Of a stretch of 64,000 nt of DNA, positions 52,192-60,479 are shown piece by piece (position 1 is the first letter of the stretch; each line of letters starts with the position of its first letter). The position numbers were made by a program, and so were the translations under genes. This DNA comes from Elusimicrobiota bacterium (GTDB lineage: Bacteria; Elusimicrobiota; Elusimicrobia; UBA1565; UBA9628): contig JACQPG010000064.1 in the NCBI GenBank assembly GCA_016207665.1, positions 1 through 64,000 of the forward strand, read 5' to 3'. Below the pieces are notes generated by a model, which saw only the letters and a program-made list of their open reading frames with translations, was not told where the DNA came from and searched no databases.

Positions 52192-52207
52192 CTCCTATCC
52201 ATAGGAG
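52192..52207. terminator. Inverted repeat between convergent genes
   Basis: CTCCTAT and ATAGGAG face each other with two bases between (effective stem 6, loop 4), covering the end of the HNH gene and 8 bases after the propeller gene stop. There is no clear T-run, so a terminator role is only possible. Confidence 0.3.
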
Positions 52208-53250
52208 GAACCCGGCGGATAGCCGAACTCCAGGCGACCCAGAAGTTGGTTGTGCGCGCGGCACATGGCTCGGATATTGTCGGGCGAATCCGAACGCCCA
52301 CCTCGAGCAAACGGTTTCTTGTGGTCAAATTCCATACAGGCTCGACTAGAGCATCTTAGTCCGCCCTCTCCCACATAGGTGCATTGTCCGCCGTCCCTTT
52401 TCCACACCTCCTGTTTCACGGCCTCCGGAATGTGCCGGCTTGAGCGGCCCTGGGATCGCTTTGAGGGCCGACCGGCTCGAGGCTTGCGGCGATCGCGATC
52501 GAACTTATCCAAGAGCAGCTCGAGAGCCATCCTTAATATCGGATCCAGCTCTCCCTTCGGCGCTTGATGCCGAAGAACCTCCTGGGCCCGTTTCAGAAGA
52601 TCACGGGTCTCCTGGGTGATAGTGATGCTTGCCGTATATAAGGCGACCGCCCGTTTCTTCGATTCATGAGCCGGATTCGCAACGACGCCACCAGGTGCCG
52701 CGGAATCAATCGGTGAGGCAACCCCGGCATCGACTAGCGGGGATATGGAAATGGCGGCCGAGGCGCTGCTCCGGTCCTCTATCGCGGAATTGCTCGCCGA
52801 GAGTATACGAATCGAGTCTCTTTTCGCATACTGCGGGGCGATCGCGGCGATGAGCTGCGCGACCTCCTCTTGTGTCCGTCCTCGCACCGCTCGCGATAGC
52901 CTGCGCCTATTATCAGGCCGAAGGTGTGGCCCCAGCATGGCGGCTCCCACTAATGATAGTTCACCGGACGCAAGCATCACCAACAGCGAAGGATATTTCC
53001 GGCCCGCCCGGGCCGCGGCAATGCGCCTGGCCGCTCCAGAGCGGGAATACTTGAGGGACCGCATACAGTACTCGTAAAGATCAGGATAGCCTTTCGTCAA
53101 ACTCAAGGATCGCCGATCGAACTCGCCCAGGCGAACCAGGAGATCCACCAAACAATCACGCTCCCTCGCGACCGTCTTATGCAACTGACTCGTGAGTTCT
53201 TCATCGGTCCACTGTCTGCAGTCTCTAAGATCATGAAGGAATTTGTTCAT
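52195..53250 (-). CDS. HNH endonuclease domain protein
   Basis: A 351-residue protein. The N-terminal half (about 1-140) is a helical region with LVRLGEFDRRSL..KGYPDLYEYCMRSLKYS, seen in a widespread HNH-protein family often duplicated in genomes. A low-complexity Ser/Ala/Pro linker follows, then a C-terminal HNH nuclease: CTYVGEGGLRC, EFDHKKPFARGG and DNIRAMCRAHNQ, with two cysteines that could bind zinc. The gene sits alone between glycan genes, with more neutral base composition and an AT-richer region upstream, so it looks acquired. Biological role (mobile, defensive or otherwise) unknown. Confidence 0.86.
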   Translation of the reverse strand: MNKFLHDLRDCRQWTDEELTSQLHKTVARERDCLVDLLVRLGEFDRRSLSLTKGYPDLYEYCMRSLKYSRSGAARRIAAARAGRKYPSLLVMLASGELSLVGAAMLGPHLRPDNRRRLSRAVRGRTQEEVAQLIAAIAPQYAKRDSIRILSASNSAIEDRSSASAAISISPLVDAGVASPIDSAAPGGVVANPAHESKKRAVALYTASITITQETRDLLKRAQEVLRHQAPKGELDPILRMALELLLDKFDRDRRKPRAGRPSKRSQGRSSRHIPEAVKQEVWKRDGGQCTYVGEGGLRCSSRACMEFDHKKPFARGGRSDSPDNIRAMCRAHNQLLGRLEFGYPPGSSYG

Positions 53251-53354
53251 GCCTCTATACGATTGAGACCTAAAAAAGTTCCAGAATACGGTCTCTCAGT
53301 CTTTGACCAATACACATGATCGCACTGGCGTGGTCGACTCGAAATCAAAAAATC

Positions 53355-53380
53355 CTGATAATTAAAAGACAAATTATCAG
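53355..53380. repeat. Inverted repeat, 9-bp stem
   Basis: CTGATAATT and AATTATCAG are perfectly complementary with an 8-base loop. It could be an operator or a hairpin in an RNA leader. It lies four bases from the next palindrome. Confidence 0.55.
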
Positions 53381-53384
53381 CGCC

Positions 53385-53399
53385 GTGTCACAGTGACAC
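53385..53399. repeat. Palindrome GTGTCACAGTGACAC
   Basis: A perfect 7+1+7 palindrome. Its symmetry suits a dimeric DNA-binding protein such as a CRP-type or HTH regulator, although no cognate regulator is seen nearby. Confidence 0.5.
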
Positions 53400-53481
53400 A
53401 CGACCAGCGAAAAGTGACGCTATTTATTGACTATTTCCATTTGAGCTCGACCATTCGCTAATAAATTCGCGGATTTAGTAA

Positions 53482-53499
53482 CATGGTGTCGTCACCATG
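53482..53499. repeat. Palindrome over the start codon at 53497
   Basis: CATGGTG and CACCATG with four bases between. The second arm contains the ATG of the methyltransferase-GT2 gene, so either a repressor site or an mRNA hairpin hiding the start codon is possible. Confidence 0.5.
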
Positions 53500-54990
53500 G
53501 CAGCTCATCGAGCCACCCGCGAATCCGCCGGCCCGGAAATCTCCTGCTATAACGATTCCTATGTCAACGACATACGGCTGAAGCTCAAGGCGTATTTCGA
53601 GCAGCATGCCCAGGAGAGGGACCGCTGGAAGAGCCGCTCCCGCTATTATCATGAACGCATCAGCCACCTCGTGCGAGGGCTGATCCCCGCTGGACAAAAG
53701 GTCGCCGAGATCGGATGCGGCACCGGCGATCTCCTATCCGCCTTGTCGCCCTCGGGGGGGATGGGCATAGATTTCTCCCATCGCATGATCGAGATCGCGC
53801 GCTCGAAATATCCGGCCCTCCAGTTCACGGTGGACGATTTGGAGCAATTAGGGTCACAGGAGCCCTGCGACTACGTGGTGCTCAGCGATGTTCTGGGCTC
53901 CCTGGCCGATGTCTGGCTCGGGCTGCGCCAGCTTCACAAGCTCTGCCATCCGGGAACGCGTGTCATCATCACCCATTACAATTATCTTTGGGAACCCCTG
54001 CTGCGGATGAGCGAGGCCCTGGGACTCAAGGCCCGGCAGCCGCTACAGCATTGGCTTCCTCTGGCGGATATAGAGAATCTGATGGCCCTCAACGGCTTCC
54101 GCGTGGTGCGCAAGGGCTATTCCATGCTGTTACCCATATGGCTGCCCGGCCTATCTTATCTGGTCAACCGCTTCCTGGCCCCTATTCCGGGACTGCGCCG
54201 GCTCTGCCTGGTGCAATATTTGGTGGCCAGGCCGGAGCTTCCCCGGCCTCAAGCCCCCAAACCGGAGCCCAGCGTCTCCATCGTCGTGCCCTGCCTCGAC
54301 GAGGAAGGGCATATCCTGCCCTTAGTCGAACGTCTTCCCCGCTTGGGAGCCTTCACGGAGGTCGTGTTCGTCGATGGCGGCTCCACGGACGGGACCGTCC
54401 AGAAGATCGAGAGAGTGCTCAGCGAGGGCCGCGAGGGTTTCCGCTTCAAGCTGATACACCAAGGCGGCAGGTTCGGAAAAGGCGACGCGGTGCGCAAGGG
54501 CTTCGCGGCCTGCTCAGGCGAGATATTGATGATACTGGACGCCGATCTATCGGTGGCTCCGGAGGACTTGCCGAAGTTCTACCTGGCTTTGATCGAGAGC
54601 CGAGGAGAGCTCATCAACGGCTCGCGGCTCAATTATCCCATGGAAGACGAAGCCATGCGCTATCTCAACAACATGGGCAACAAACTCTTCGGGATGGCGC
54701 TCTCTTGGCTCATCGACCGCCACGTGCGCGACACGCTCTGCGGGACCAAGGCCTTGAGCCGGGAGCATTATGAAAGGATCAAGACGCAGCGGGATTATTT
54801 CGGGGAATTCGATCCCTTCGGCGATTTCGACCTGCTCTTCGGCGCCGCGCGGCTGGGCCTGGAGATAGTGGACATGCCGGTGCGCTATCGAAGCCGAGCC
54901 TATGGGGCGACGAAGATATCGCGCTTCAAGCACGGCGCCCTCCTGGCGCGCATGTGCCTGGTGGCCATGCGCAAGCTCAAGTTCGCCTGA
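53497..54990 (+). CDS. Methyltransferase - GT2 glycosyltransferase fusion
   Basis: A 497-residue two-domain protein. Residues about 15-225: class I SAM methyltransferase with motif I VAEIGCGTGDLL and DYVVLSDVLGSL. Residues about 258-490: DPM1-like GT2 with SIVVPCLDEEGHILPLV, VDGGSTDGT, GKGDAVRKGF and metal site ILDADLSVAPED. The two are joined by a Pro-rich linker (PRPQAPKPEPS). It might build and methylate a polyprenyl-linked sugar. The start codon lies in a palindrome; an AT-richer gap precedes it. Confidence 0.88.
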   Translation: MAAHRATRESAGPEISCYNDSYVNDIRLKLKAYFEQHAQERDRWKSRSRYYHERISHLVRGLIPAGQKVAEIGCGTGDLLSALSPSGGMGIDFSHRMIEIARSKYPALQFTVDDLEQLGSQEPCDYVVLSDVLGSLADVWLGLRQLHKLCHPGTRVIITHYNYLWEPLLRMSEALGLKARQPLQHWLPLADIENLMALNGFRVVRKGYSMLLPIWLPGLSYLVNRFLAPIPGLRRLCLVQYLVARPELPRPQAPKPEPSVSIVVPCLDEEGHILPLVERLPRLGAFTEVVFVDGGSTDGTVQKIERVLSEGREGFRFKLIHQGGRFGKGDAVRKGFAACSGEILMILDADLSVAPEDLPKFYLALIESRGELINGSRLNYPMEDEAMRYLNNMGNKLFGMALSWLIDRHVRDTLCGTKALSREHYERIKTQRDYFGEFDPFGDFDLLFGAARLGLEIVDMPVRYRSRAYGATKISRFKHGALLARMCLVAMRKLKFA

Positions 54991-54993
54991 GCC

Positions 54994-57627
54994 TTATTTC
55001 TTAGAGGTTATCTCGAATTCGGCATGGCTCGGGGAGGCTCCCGCCGATCCGAAGAGCACCGCCGGCTCGATCTTGCGCCCCATGGCCTGGGCCTGTTGAT
55101 AAAGGGCGCCCAGGTTCTTCTTGGCCAGCTCATAGCCGGGCTCGATCTCCAGGGCGCGCTTGTAGGCGGCCTCGGCCTGGCCGAACTTCTGCTGCATGAA
55201 ATAGGCGTTGCCTAGATACCAATACCCCTCCGCCGTCTCATGCCGATGCACGGGCAACGACTCGCCCGCCACCTCGGCATACTGCTGATAGGCCAGGAGC
55301 TTGTTGCGGACCAGGTCCATGGCGACCAGCTTGGGATGGGCCTGGCATTTTTCGGCCCTTATGTTCTCCTCGTAGACCTTGGCGGCCATGTCGAACTGCT
55401 TTTTCCACATGTAGATCTGCCCTATGCGGTAATAATTGGGGGAGAATACCGGATCGATGGCCTGATACATCTTATAGCGCGTCATGGCGCGCTCCATGTA
55501 GTGGGGAGCCTCGTCTGCCCGGCCGTTGTTGAGCGCCCATTCCGCCCTCTTTAGGTGCAGGTTGCCCACTTGATGATGCATCTGCACGTAGTTCGGAGCT
55601 AGGCGCCTGACCTTGTCATAGGCGTCCAGGGCGCGCTCATAATCGTCACGGACCTGGCCTTCCTTGTCGCCCCACGCCGGGTTGTTGATCTTGCGCATGT
55701 CGAAACGATCGTTATAGACATTCCCCATGAAATACAGGGCCATCACGAAATTGGGATTGAGCTCATTGACCTTGTAATAGTCCTGCAAGGCCTGCTCCCA
55801 GCGCCGCTCCTTGGAATGGAAAATGGCCATGTTGTGATGCACGTCAGCCTTGAAATAGCCCCAGAACCAATACATGGGGCCTCCGGATGACCTGAAATAG
55901 GCGGCCGGCGGCAGCGCCGCGGCTAGGATGACCAGGGGCACCAAGGGATTTTGCGAGAGAACGATGAGATAGACGAAGGCCGCGCCGAGCCCCAACACGC
56001 ACGCCCCCATGACGCCCCAAGACAGCCACCACTGCCATATCTCGCCCGTCACGCGGCTTTGCATCACCTGGGCATAGCTAGGCCCCGGCAGGGCGGTGAA
56101 TTCCTTGAGTATCAATCCGCAGATCCATAGCACGGCGATCAGGGCCAAGCCTCGCGCGGGCCAAATCAAGAATTCAGAAATCCCCTTGAGGATGGCCGAG
56201 AAACCGGCCGGTTGCTCCGCGGCGACCGGCGCTTCCCCAGGGAGCGGAGCCTGGGACTGGCGCAGCTCATGCAGCTCATAAAGACCCTTGCCCCGGGCCA
56301 GATTGACGATCATCCCCGAGAGAAGCCCCATATACACGCCGGAGGAGACGAAGCGCAGGCTGACGTCGGTGAAGTTATGCCCCAGCATGCCCATGAAGGC
56401 GATGATGTAGCCGGCGATGTCGAAAGCCCTGGGCGGGGGACGCCCGTCCTTGAGCGACAAGGTGGTGGTCAACTGGCCCAAAGACCTGAAGCCGATGACC
56501 AGGGTGCTGAAGAGAAGCCAAAGGAATATCCCGAATCCGAGTATGCCGTTGTCGAAGAGCTGCTCGAGATACTCGTTCTCCGAGTGGTCGGTCTCGGTAT
56601 TATGCTTGCCCTCGATGTGGAATATGGGCGGGCGGCGGAAGGCGGGATAAATGGGCGGGAAACTCCCCACCCCCGTGCCGATCAGGGGCTGGGTGCGGAT
56701 CATCTCCCAAGTGCCCTCCCAGGTGAAAAGGCGGAAATTGATGGAGACTATGTTGCCCGCGCTCACCCGATAGGCGAGAATCACCAGAAGCCACAGCGCC
56801 CCGGCCCCGAAAATGCCGACCAGGGCCTTGCGATAGGGGGCGACCATCTCCTTGAAGTAGATCAGCGAGATCACCACCGTGAAGACCAGCACCATGGCCA
56901 TGCCGAGCCAAGCGCCCTTGGTCTGGGTGCCCACCAGATCGATGAGCAGCATCGCCATCAACGGCAGAAGGCTGAACTGGCGGCTCTTGACGTATTGGGT
57001 CAGGATGATGGGAAAGACGATGACCAGGAAATCCCCGAAGAAATTCGGGTTGCCATAGGTGGAAAAAACGCGCTCCCCGAAAGCGCCTCTCCAAATGAAG
57101 GGATCCAATCCCCGGCCCGGTCCCCGCATGTTCGGGCCCATGAAGAACTTGATGTCGATGAATTGCACGAACCCGTAGAGCACGGCAATCCAGGCCGTCC
57201 GTATCAGCCAACGGGTGAGCTTCTGGGCCGCCGGGTCGTCGAATTCGTAGATGACGATCAGGGCCACGCTCATGAAGAAAAAATGGCGCAGGAAGAAATC
57301 CACGCTGGCCATATTGTAGGGGGCGTGGATGAAGGAAAAGATGCCGACACCCAGATAGGCCAGGAAGGGCGACAAGCAGACTAGGTCCTGCCGGGTGAAC
57401 GCGGCGCCTCCGGCCTCAAGAAGCCGGGCCACCCATAGCACCAGCAGCGCCAACCCGCCCATCTGCATCATGGTGATCTTGACCTGGGCTGAGTCGTAGG
57501 TGCGCAGATAAAAGAGCGAGGAGATGAGCAGATACAATATGGGTAGCCAGACGATGATCACCCGGTGGGCGAAGATCTCGGCGGTCAGGGCCGCGAGGCC
57601 CTTGCGCTTAGCGCCTTTGTCGGACAT
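54994..57627 (-). CDS. O-antigen ligase/polymerase family protein with TPR tail
   Basis: An 877-residue protein. The N-terminal two thirds is membrane-embedded (about 12-14 helices) with the Wzy/WaaL/PglL-type region: STYGNPNFFGDFLV, GTQTKGAWLG, GTGVGSFPPIYPAFRRPP and the NEYLEQLFDNGILGF loop. From about residue 620 TPR repeats begin (HHNMAIFHSKERRWEQALQD, YYLGN-type and GNAYFMQQKFGQAEAAYKRA). Such proteins polymerise or ligate a lipid-linked glycan to lipid A or protein; the TPR part would lie in the periplasm and may hold the acceptor. It starts 12 bases after the GtrB-like gene stop. Confidence 0.88.
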   Translation of the reverse strand: MSDKGAKRKGLAALTAEIFAHRVIIVWLPILYLLISSLFYLRTYDSAQVKITMMQMGGLALLVLWVARLLEAGGAAFTRQDLVCLSPFLAYLGVGIFSFIHAPYNMASVDFFLRHFFFMSVALIVIYEFDDPAAQKLTRWLIRTAWIAVLYGFVQFIDIKFFMGPNMRGPGRGLDPFIWRGAFGERVFSTYGNPNFFGDFLVIVFPIILTQYVKSRQFSLLPLMAMLLIDLVGTQTKGAWLGMAMVLVFTVVISLIYFKEMVAPYRKALVGIFGAGALWLLVILAYRVSAGNIVSINFRLFTWEGTWEMIRTQPLIGTGVGSFPPIYPAFRRPPIFHIEGKHNTETDHSENEYLEQLFDNGILGFGIFLWLLFSTLVIGFRSLGQLTTTLSLKDGRPPPRAFDIAGYIIAFMGMLGHNFTDVSLRFVSSGVYMGLLSGMIVNLARGKGLYELHELRQSQAPLPGEAPVAAEQPAGFSAILKGISEFLIWPARGLALIAVLWICGLILKEFTALPGPSYAQVMQSRVTGEIWQWWLSWGVMGACVLGLGAAFVYLIVLSQNPLVPLVILAAALPPAAYFRSSGGPMYWFWGYFKADVHHNMAIFHSKERRWEQALQDYYKVNELNPNFVMALYFMGNVYNDRFDMRKINNPAWGDKEGQVRDDYERALDAYDKVRRLAPNYVQMHHQVGNLHLKRAEWALNNGRADEAPHYMERAMTRYKMYQAIDPVFSPNYYRIGQIYMWKKQFDMAAKVYEENIRAEKCQAHPKLVAMDLVRNKLLAYQQYAEVAGESLPVHRHETAEGYWYLGNAYFMQQKFGQAEAAYKRALEIEPGYELAKKNLGALYQQAQAMGRKIEPAVLFGSAGASPSHAEFEITSKK

Positions 57628-57639
57628 AAGCCATCTGTA

Positions 57640-58803
57640 TTACCTTTTTTTGAGTTGGTCAGGAAGATGGGACGCCAAACCCAAGGTGATGCCGAAGGCG
57701 ACCAGCACGGCTCCTGAGATGACGGACAATCCGCCGACCAGCACGTATACCCAATGGATCGAGATGCGACCGCTGGAAACATACTCCAAGATGGTACGGG
57801 AGTTCAGCAAGACTCCCCCAAGGCCAAGGCTCATACCGGCGGCCACGCCGGCGCCTCTCAAGGACTTGGAGTCCAACCAGCCTCGAGAGCGGCCCACCGC
57901 GATATCCGAGATCCTCTGGGCGATCAAGCCGAAAGCGCCCATGATCAGGGCACAGACCGCCAGGGTCAGGATGGTCAGTAGCCGATAGATCATGTCCTCT
58001 TCTAGATGCCCGTGCTTCCAGTAAAACAAGACGGGACCCAGGCCGTAACCCAAGGCCGCCAAGCCGAAGATCACGGCCAGCGGGCCGAAGATGCGCAGCG
58101 GGTAATAGGCGAATATGATGCCGAGTATCACTCTGAGAAAGCGGATCCCGTCGCCGACCACGTTGAGCTTGGATTCTCCTTGGCGAACGGCGTAAGGGAT
58201 GGGCGTCTCGGAGATACTGGCTCCCATACAGGCGGCGCGAGCGGACATGGCCGGAGTGAAATGGAGTCCAGCGGGAAGAGGGGATAGGCGCTCGAGAAGA
58301 GCCCTGCGAAATAGCCTCATCCCGCTGGCGGCGTCATTGACCTGGACCCCGGAGAGAAGGGAGATCACATAAGCGTAAAAGACATTGCCCAGGGTCCTGA
58401 GGCGCGGCATCTGAGAAGCCGCGTGTATGCGATTGCCCACCGCCATATCCGCGCCGCCGTCCAAGGCCCGGCCCAAATCGATGAAAGCCATGGGATCGCA
58501 GGTCCCGTCGGCATCCAAAAAACCCAGCACCTCTCCTGAGGCCGCCTCGAATCCTGTCATCAGCGCCCGGCCATAGCCCTTGTTAACGGCATGGGAGACC
58601 AGCTTGACCTCGGGAAAGGCCGCGGCCTTGCGGCTCGTCGCGTCGCGGGAGCCATCGTCGACCAGCACGATCTCGACCTGGGACAGCCCCAAAGCCTGGC
58701 GCAGAGGTTGGCGGGCCTCCAAACATTTCTTGAGGATATCCTCGATCGCCTCCTCCTCATTATAGGCGGGAATGACGATAGAAAGAGTCTTGAAGGAGCC
58801 CAT
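57640..58803 (-). CDS. GtrB-like GT2 glycosyltransferase with C-terminal membrane helices
   Basis: A 387-residue polyprenyl-phosphate hexose synthase-like protein. Residues 1-240: GT2 domain with SIVIPAYNEEEAIEDIL, VDDGSRDAT, NKGYGRALMTGF and DADGTCDP as metal site. Residues about 240-380: four to five membrane helices, as in GtrB/DPMS with membrane anchors. The TATCGT box 12 bases before the ATG fits the leaderless promoters. It probably supplies a donor to the downstream ligase/TPR gene or to the GT-C enzymes. Confidence 0.9.
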   Translation of the reverse strand: MGSFKTLSIVIPAYNEEEAIEDILKKCLEARQPLRQALGLSQVEIVLVDDGSRDATSRKAAAFPEVKLVSHAVNKGYGRALMTGFEAASGEVLGFLDADGTCDPMAFIDLGRALDGGADMAVGNRIHAASQMPRLRTLGNVFYAYVISLLSGVQVNDAASGMRLFRRALLERLSPLPAGLHFTPAMSARAACMGASISETPIPYAVRQGESKLNVVGDGIRFLRVILGIIFAYYPLRIFGPLAVIFGLAALGYGLGPVLFYWKHGHLEEDMIYRLLTILTLAVCALIMGAFGLIAQRISDIAVGRSRGWLDSKSLRGAGVAAGMSLGLGGVLLNSRTILEYVSSGRISIHWVYVLVGGLSVISGAVLVAFGITLGLASHLPDQLKKR

Positions 58804-58815
58804 GTTCGGTTTCAG

Positions 58816-58821
58816 ACGATA
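58816..58821 (-). promoter_or_regulatory. Possible -10 box before the GtrB-like gene
   Basis: TATCGT on the minus strand, 12 bases before the ATG at 58803 and divergent from the MarC promoter. Weak; the 57-base gap holds both promoters. Confidence 0.35.
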
Positions 58822-58846
58822 TCAATTTCATTCGACACAAAAAAGT

Positions 58847-58852
58847 TAGAAT
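58847..58852 (+). promoter_or_regulatory. -10 box before the MarC gene
   Basis: TAGAAT ends eight bases before the ATG at 58861. No Shine-Dalgarno sequence between them. It also argues against the upstream start offered by the ORF track (58591), which lies inside the opposite gene. Confidence 0.5.
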
Positions 58853-58860
58853 TGTTCGCC

Positions 58861-59481
58861 ATGCTGGAGTATGCCCTGCTCACTTTCGGCTCGCTTTTCG
58901 CCAGCGTCGACCCCATTACCGCCCTGCCGGCCTTCTTGGCCATGACCTCGGGCGACACCCCGCAGCAGAGACGGCGTATGGCCAAGACCGCCTGCCTGGT
59001 GTGCTGGCTGGTCTTGACCGGATTCGCCCTGCTCGGGCTGTCCATCTTCAAGATTTTCGGCATCACCTTGCCCGCATTCCAGATCGCCGGCGGCCTCGTG
59101 CTGTTGCTGACGGCTCTCGACATGCTTCGCGCCCGGCGCTCCCCCCTCAAGGAGACCGCCGAGGAGACCGAGGAGGGCATGAGCAAGGAGGATATCGCGA
59201 TCACGCCCCTGGCGATCCCGATGCTCTCCGGCCCGGGCGCCATCACCACCGTCATACTGCTTTCGGGCCACGCCCCCGACTGGCCCCGGCGGTTGATCTT
59301 CTACGGCTCGATCGCCCTGGTTTCGGCGGTCAGCTACGTCGTGCTCTCGGCCGCGGCCTCCACGGCCAAGACCCTGGGGCATACCCCGCTCAACATCATG
59401 AGCCGGCTCATGGGATTGCTTCTGGCAGCGCTCGGCGTGCAATTCATCATCACGGCCATCAAGTCCTTCGGTCTGGTCTAG
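58861..59481 (+). CDS. MarC family integral membrane protein
   Basis: A 206-residue protein with about six membrane helices. The MarC signature is present: SLFASVDPITALPAFLAMT in helix 1 and TPLAIPMLSGPGAITTVI in helix 4. A short charged cytoplasmic loop (KETAEETEEGMSKED) separates the halves. The function of the family is unknown; it was once linked to multidrug resistance without support. Its 3' end overlaps the convergent methyltransferase gene by four bases. Confidence 0.92.
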   Translation: MLEYALLTFGSLFASVDPITALPAFLAMTSGDTPQQRRRMAKTACLVCWLVLTGFALLGLSIFKIFGITLPAFQIAGGLVLLLTALDMLRARRSPLKETAEETEEGMSKEDIAITPLAIPMLSGPGAITTVILLSGHAPDWPRRLIFYGSIALVSAVSYVVLSAAASTAKTLGHTPLNIMSRLMGLLLAALGVQFIITAIKSFGLV

Positions 59482-60479
59482 CCCTTCTTGCGCCCCACGG
59501 CCAGCAGATTGACTCCCACCCCCGGGATAGTCATCTGGTAATAGAGCTTCATCGAAAAGAAAAAGGGGAAGGTCGCCGCATGGAAAAGGCGATGATAGAG
59601 CGAAACGAGGCGCAGGCGGAGGCTCTTGGCCGGGAGCAGCCGGGCCGCGGCCAGAGAGGACTCGCGCTCCCCTCCGATCAAGTCGGACATGGGAGTCCCG
59701 GCCGAGCCGCGCCCGAAGAGCAGTTTCTTCAGGCTTCTCAATAGGAATGCCGCGGAGCGATCCGCCCAGACACGGGAGAATTCCCAGGTCGGCAGCCCGC
59801 CCGAGCGCAGATCGACCACCTCGAAGCCCTCCCGCTCCAGAAAGGTTCTCAGGGCCTTGGGGGTCCAGCGGCTTAGATGATGCGGGGGATAATCCCAAAG
59901 ATCGCGGCCGAAAACGGTAGGCCTGCGATTATCAGGCACGGAGATCAGGAAATAGCCTCCGCCCTTGAGAAGCCTGCGCACTCGCCCGACCGAAGCGCCG
60001 AGATCATCGAGATGTTCAAGCACGTCGAGCAGGGCCACGGCGTCGAATCGGCCCTCGTGCTTCCGGGCGAAGGACTCGTCCAGCACCCCTTCGTGCACCG
60101 GCCCCTTGGCCCGCGAGCGCGCCAGTTCCAAGAAGCGGCGATCCACCTCCAGCCCCTCGACCTGGAAACCTCGACTCGCCGCATAGTCCAATAGCATCCC
60201 GGCCGCGCAACCCACGTCCAAAAGAGTCCCGGAGCGGATGGGCAGGCGCGACAAGAGCAGGCGCGCCCGTTGATCGCCTCCGCTGCCGCCGAACTCCCCG
60301 TAGCCGTCCACGTAGTTGAATCTCTCGTACCAATCCTGGCCCGGGAAACGGAAGGGCTCGGCGAATACCAGGTCGCAACCGGAGCAGCGTAATATCTCAT
60401 AACGCTGGCCGCTGATGGCGTCGAGATGGGGCTCGAATCCCTCGCCGGAAGCCCCGCACGAAGGGCAAGCCTTCTTCAT
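59478..60479 (-). CDS. Class I SAM methyltransferase with zinc ribbon
   Basis: A 333-residue protein of the same type as that at 42404: N-terminal CPSCG and CSGCD pairs, motif I LLDVGCAAGMLLDYA, and FDAVALLDVLEHLDD. The C-terminal 100 residues end in a hydrophobic segment (LFHAATFPFFFSMKLYYQM). The ATG at 60479 overlaps the asnB stop (ATGA); the ORF-track start extends far into asnB. Likely methylates a surface-glycan sugar or lipid. Confidence 0.88.
   Translation of the reverse strand: MKKACPSCGASGEGFEPHLDAISGQRYEILRCSGCDLVFAEPFRFPGQDWYERFNYVDGYGEFGGSGGDQRARLLLSRLPIRSGTLLDVGCAAGMLLDYAASRGFQVEGLEVDRRFLELARSRAKGPVHEGVLDESFARKHEGRFDAVALLDVLEHLDDLGASVGRVRRLLKGGGYFLISVPDNRRPTVFGRDLWDYPPHHLSRWTPKALRTFLEREGFEVVDLRSGGLPTWEFSRVWADRSAAFLLRSLKKLLFGRGSAGTPMSDLIGGERESSLAAARLLPAKSLRLRLVSLYHRLFHAATFPFFFSMKLYYQMTIPGVGVNLLAVGRKKG

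Larger units (their letters stand above)
53251..53496. other. AT-richer intergenic region with palindromes
   Basis: 246 bases without a gene, the longest gap in the window and clearly richer in A/T than its surroundings. It contains three separate inverted repeats (listed individually), a TTGACT, and TAACAT 12 bases before the downstream ATG. It must hold the promoters of both divergent genes, but their exact place is not obvious. Confidence 0.6.
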
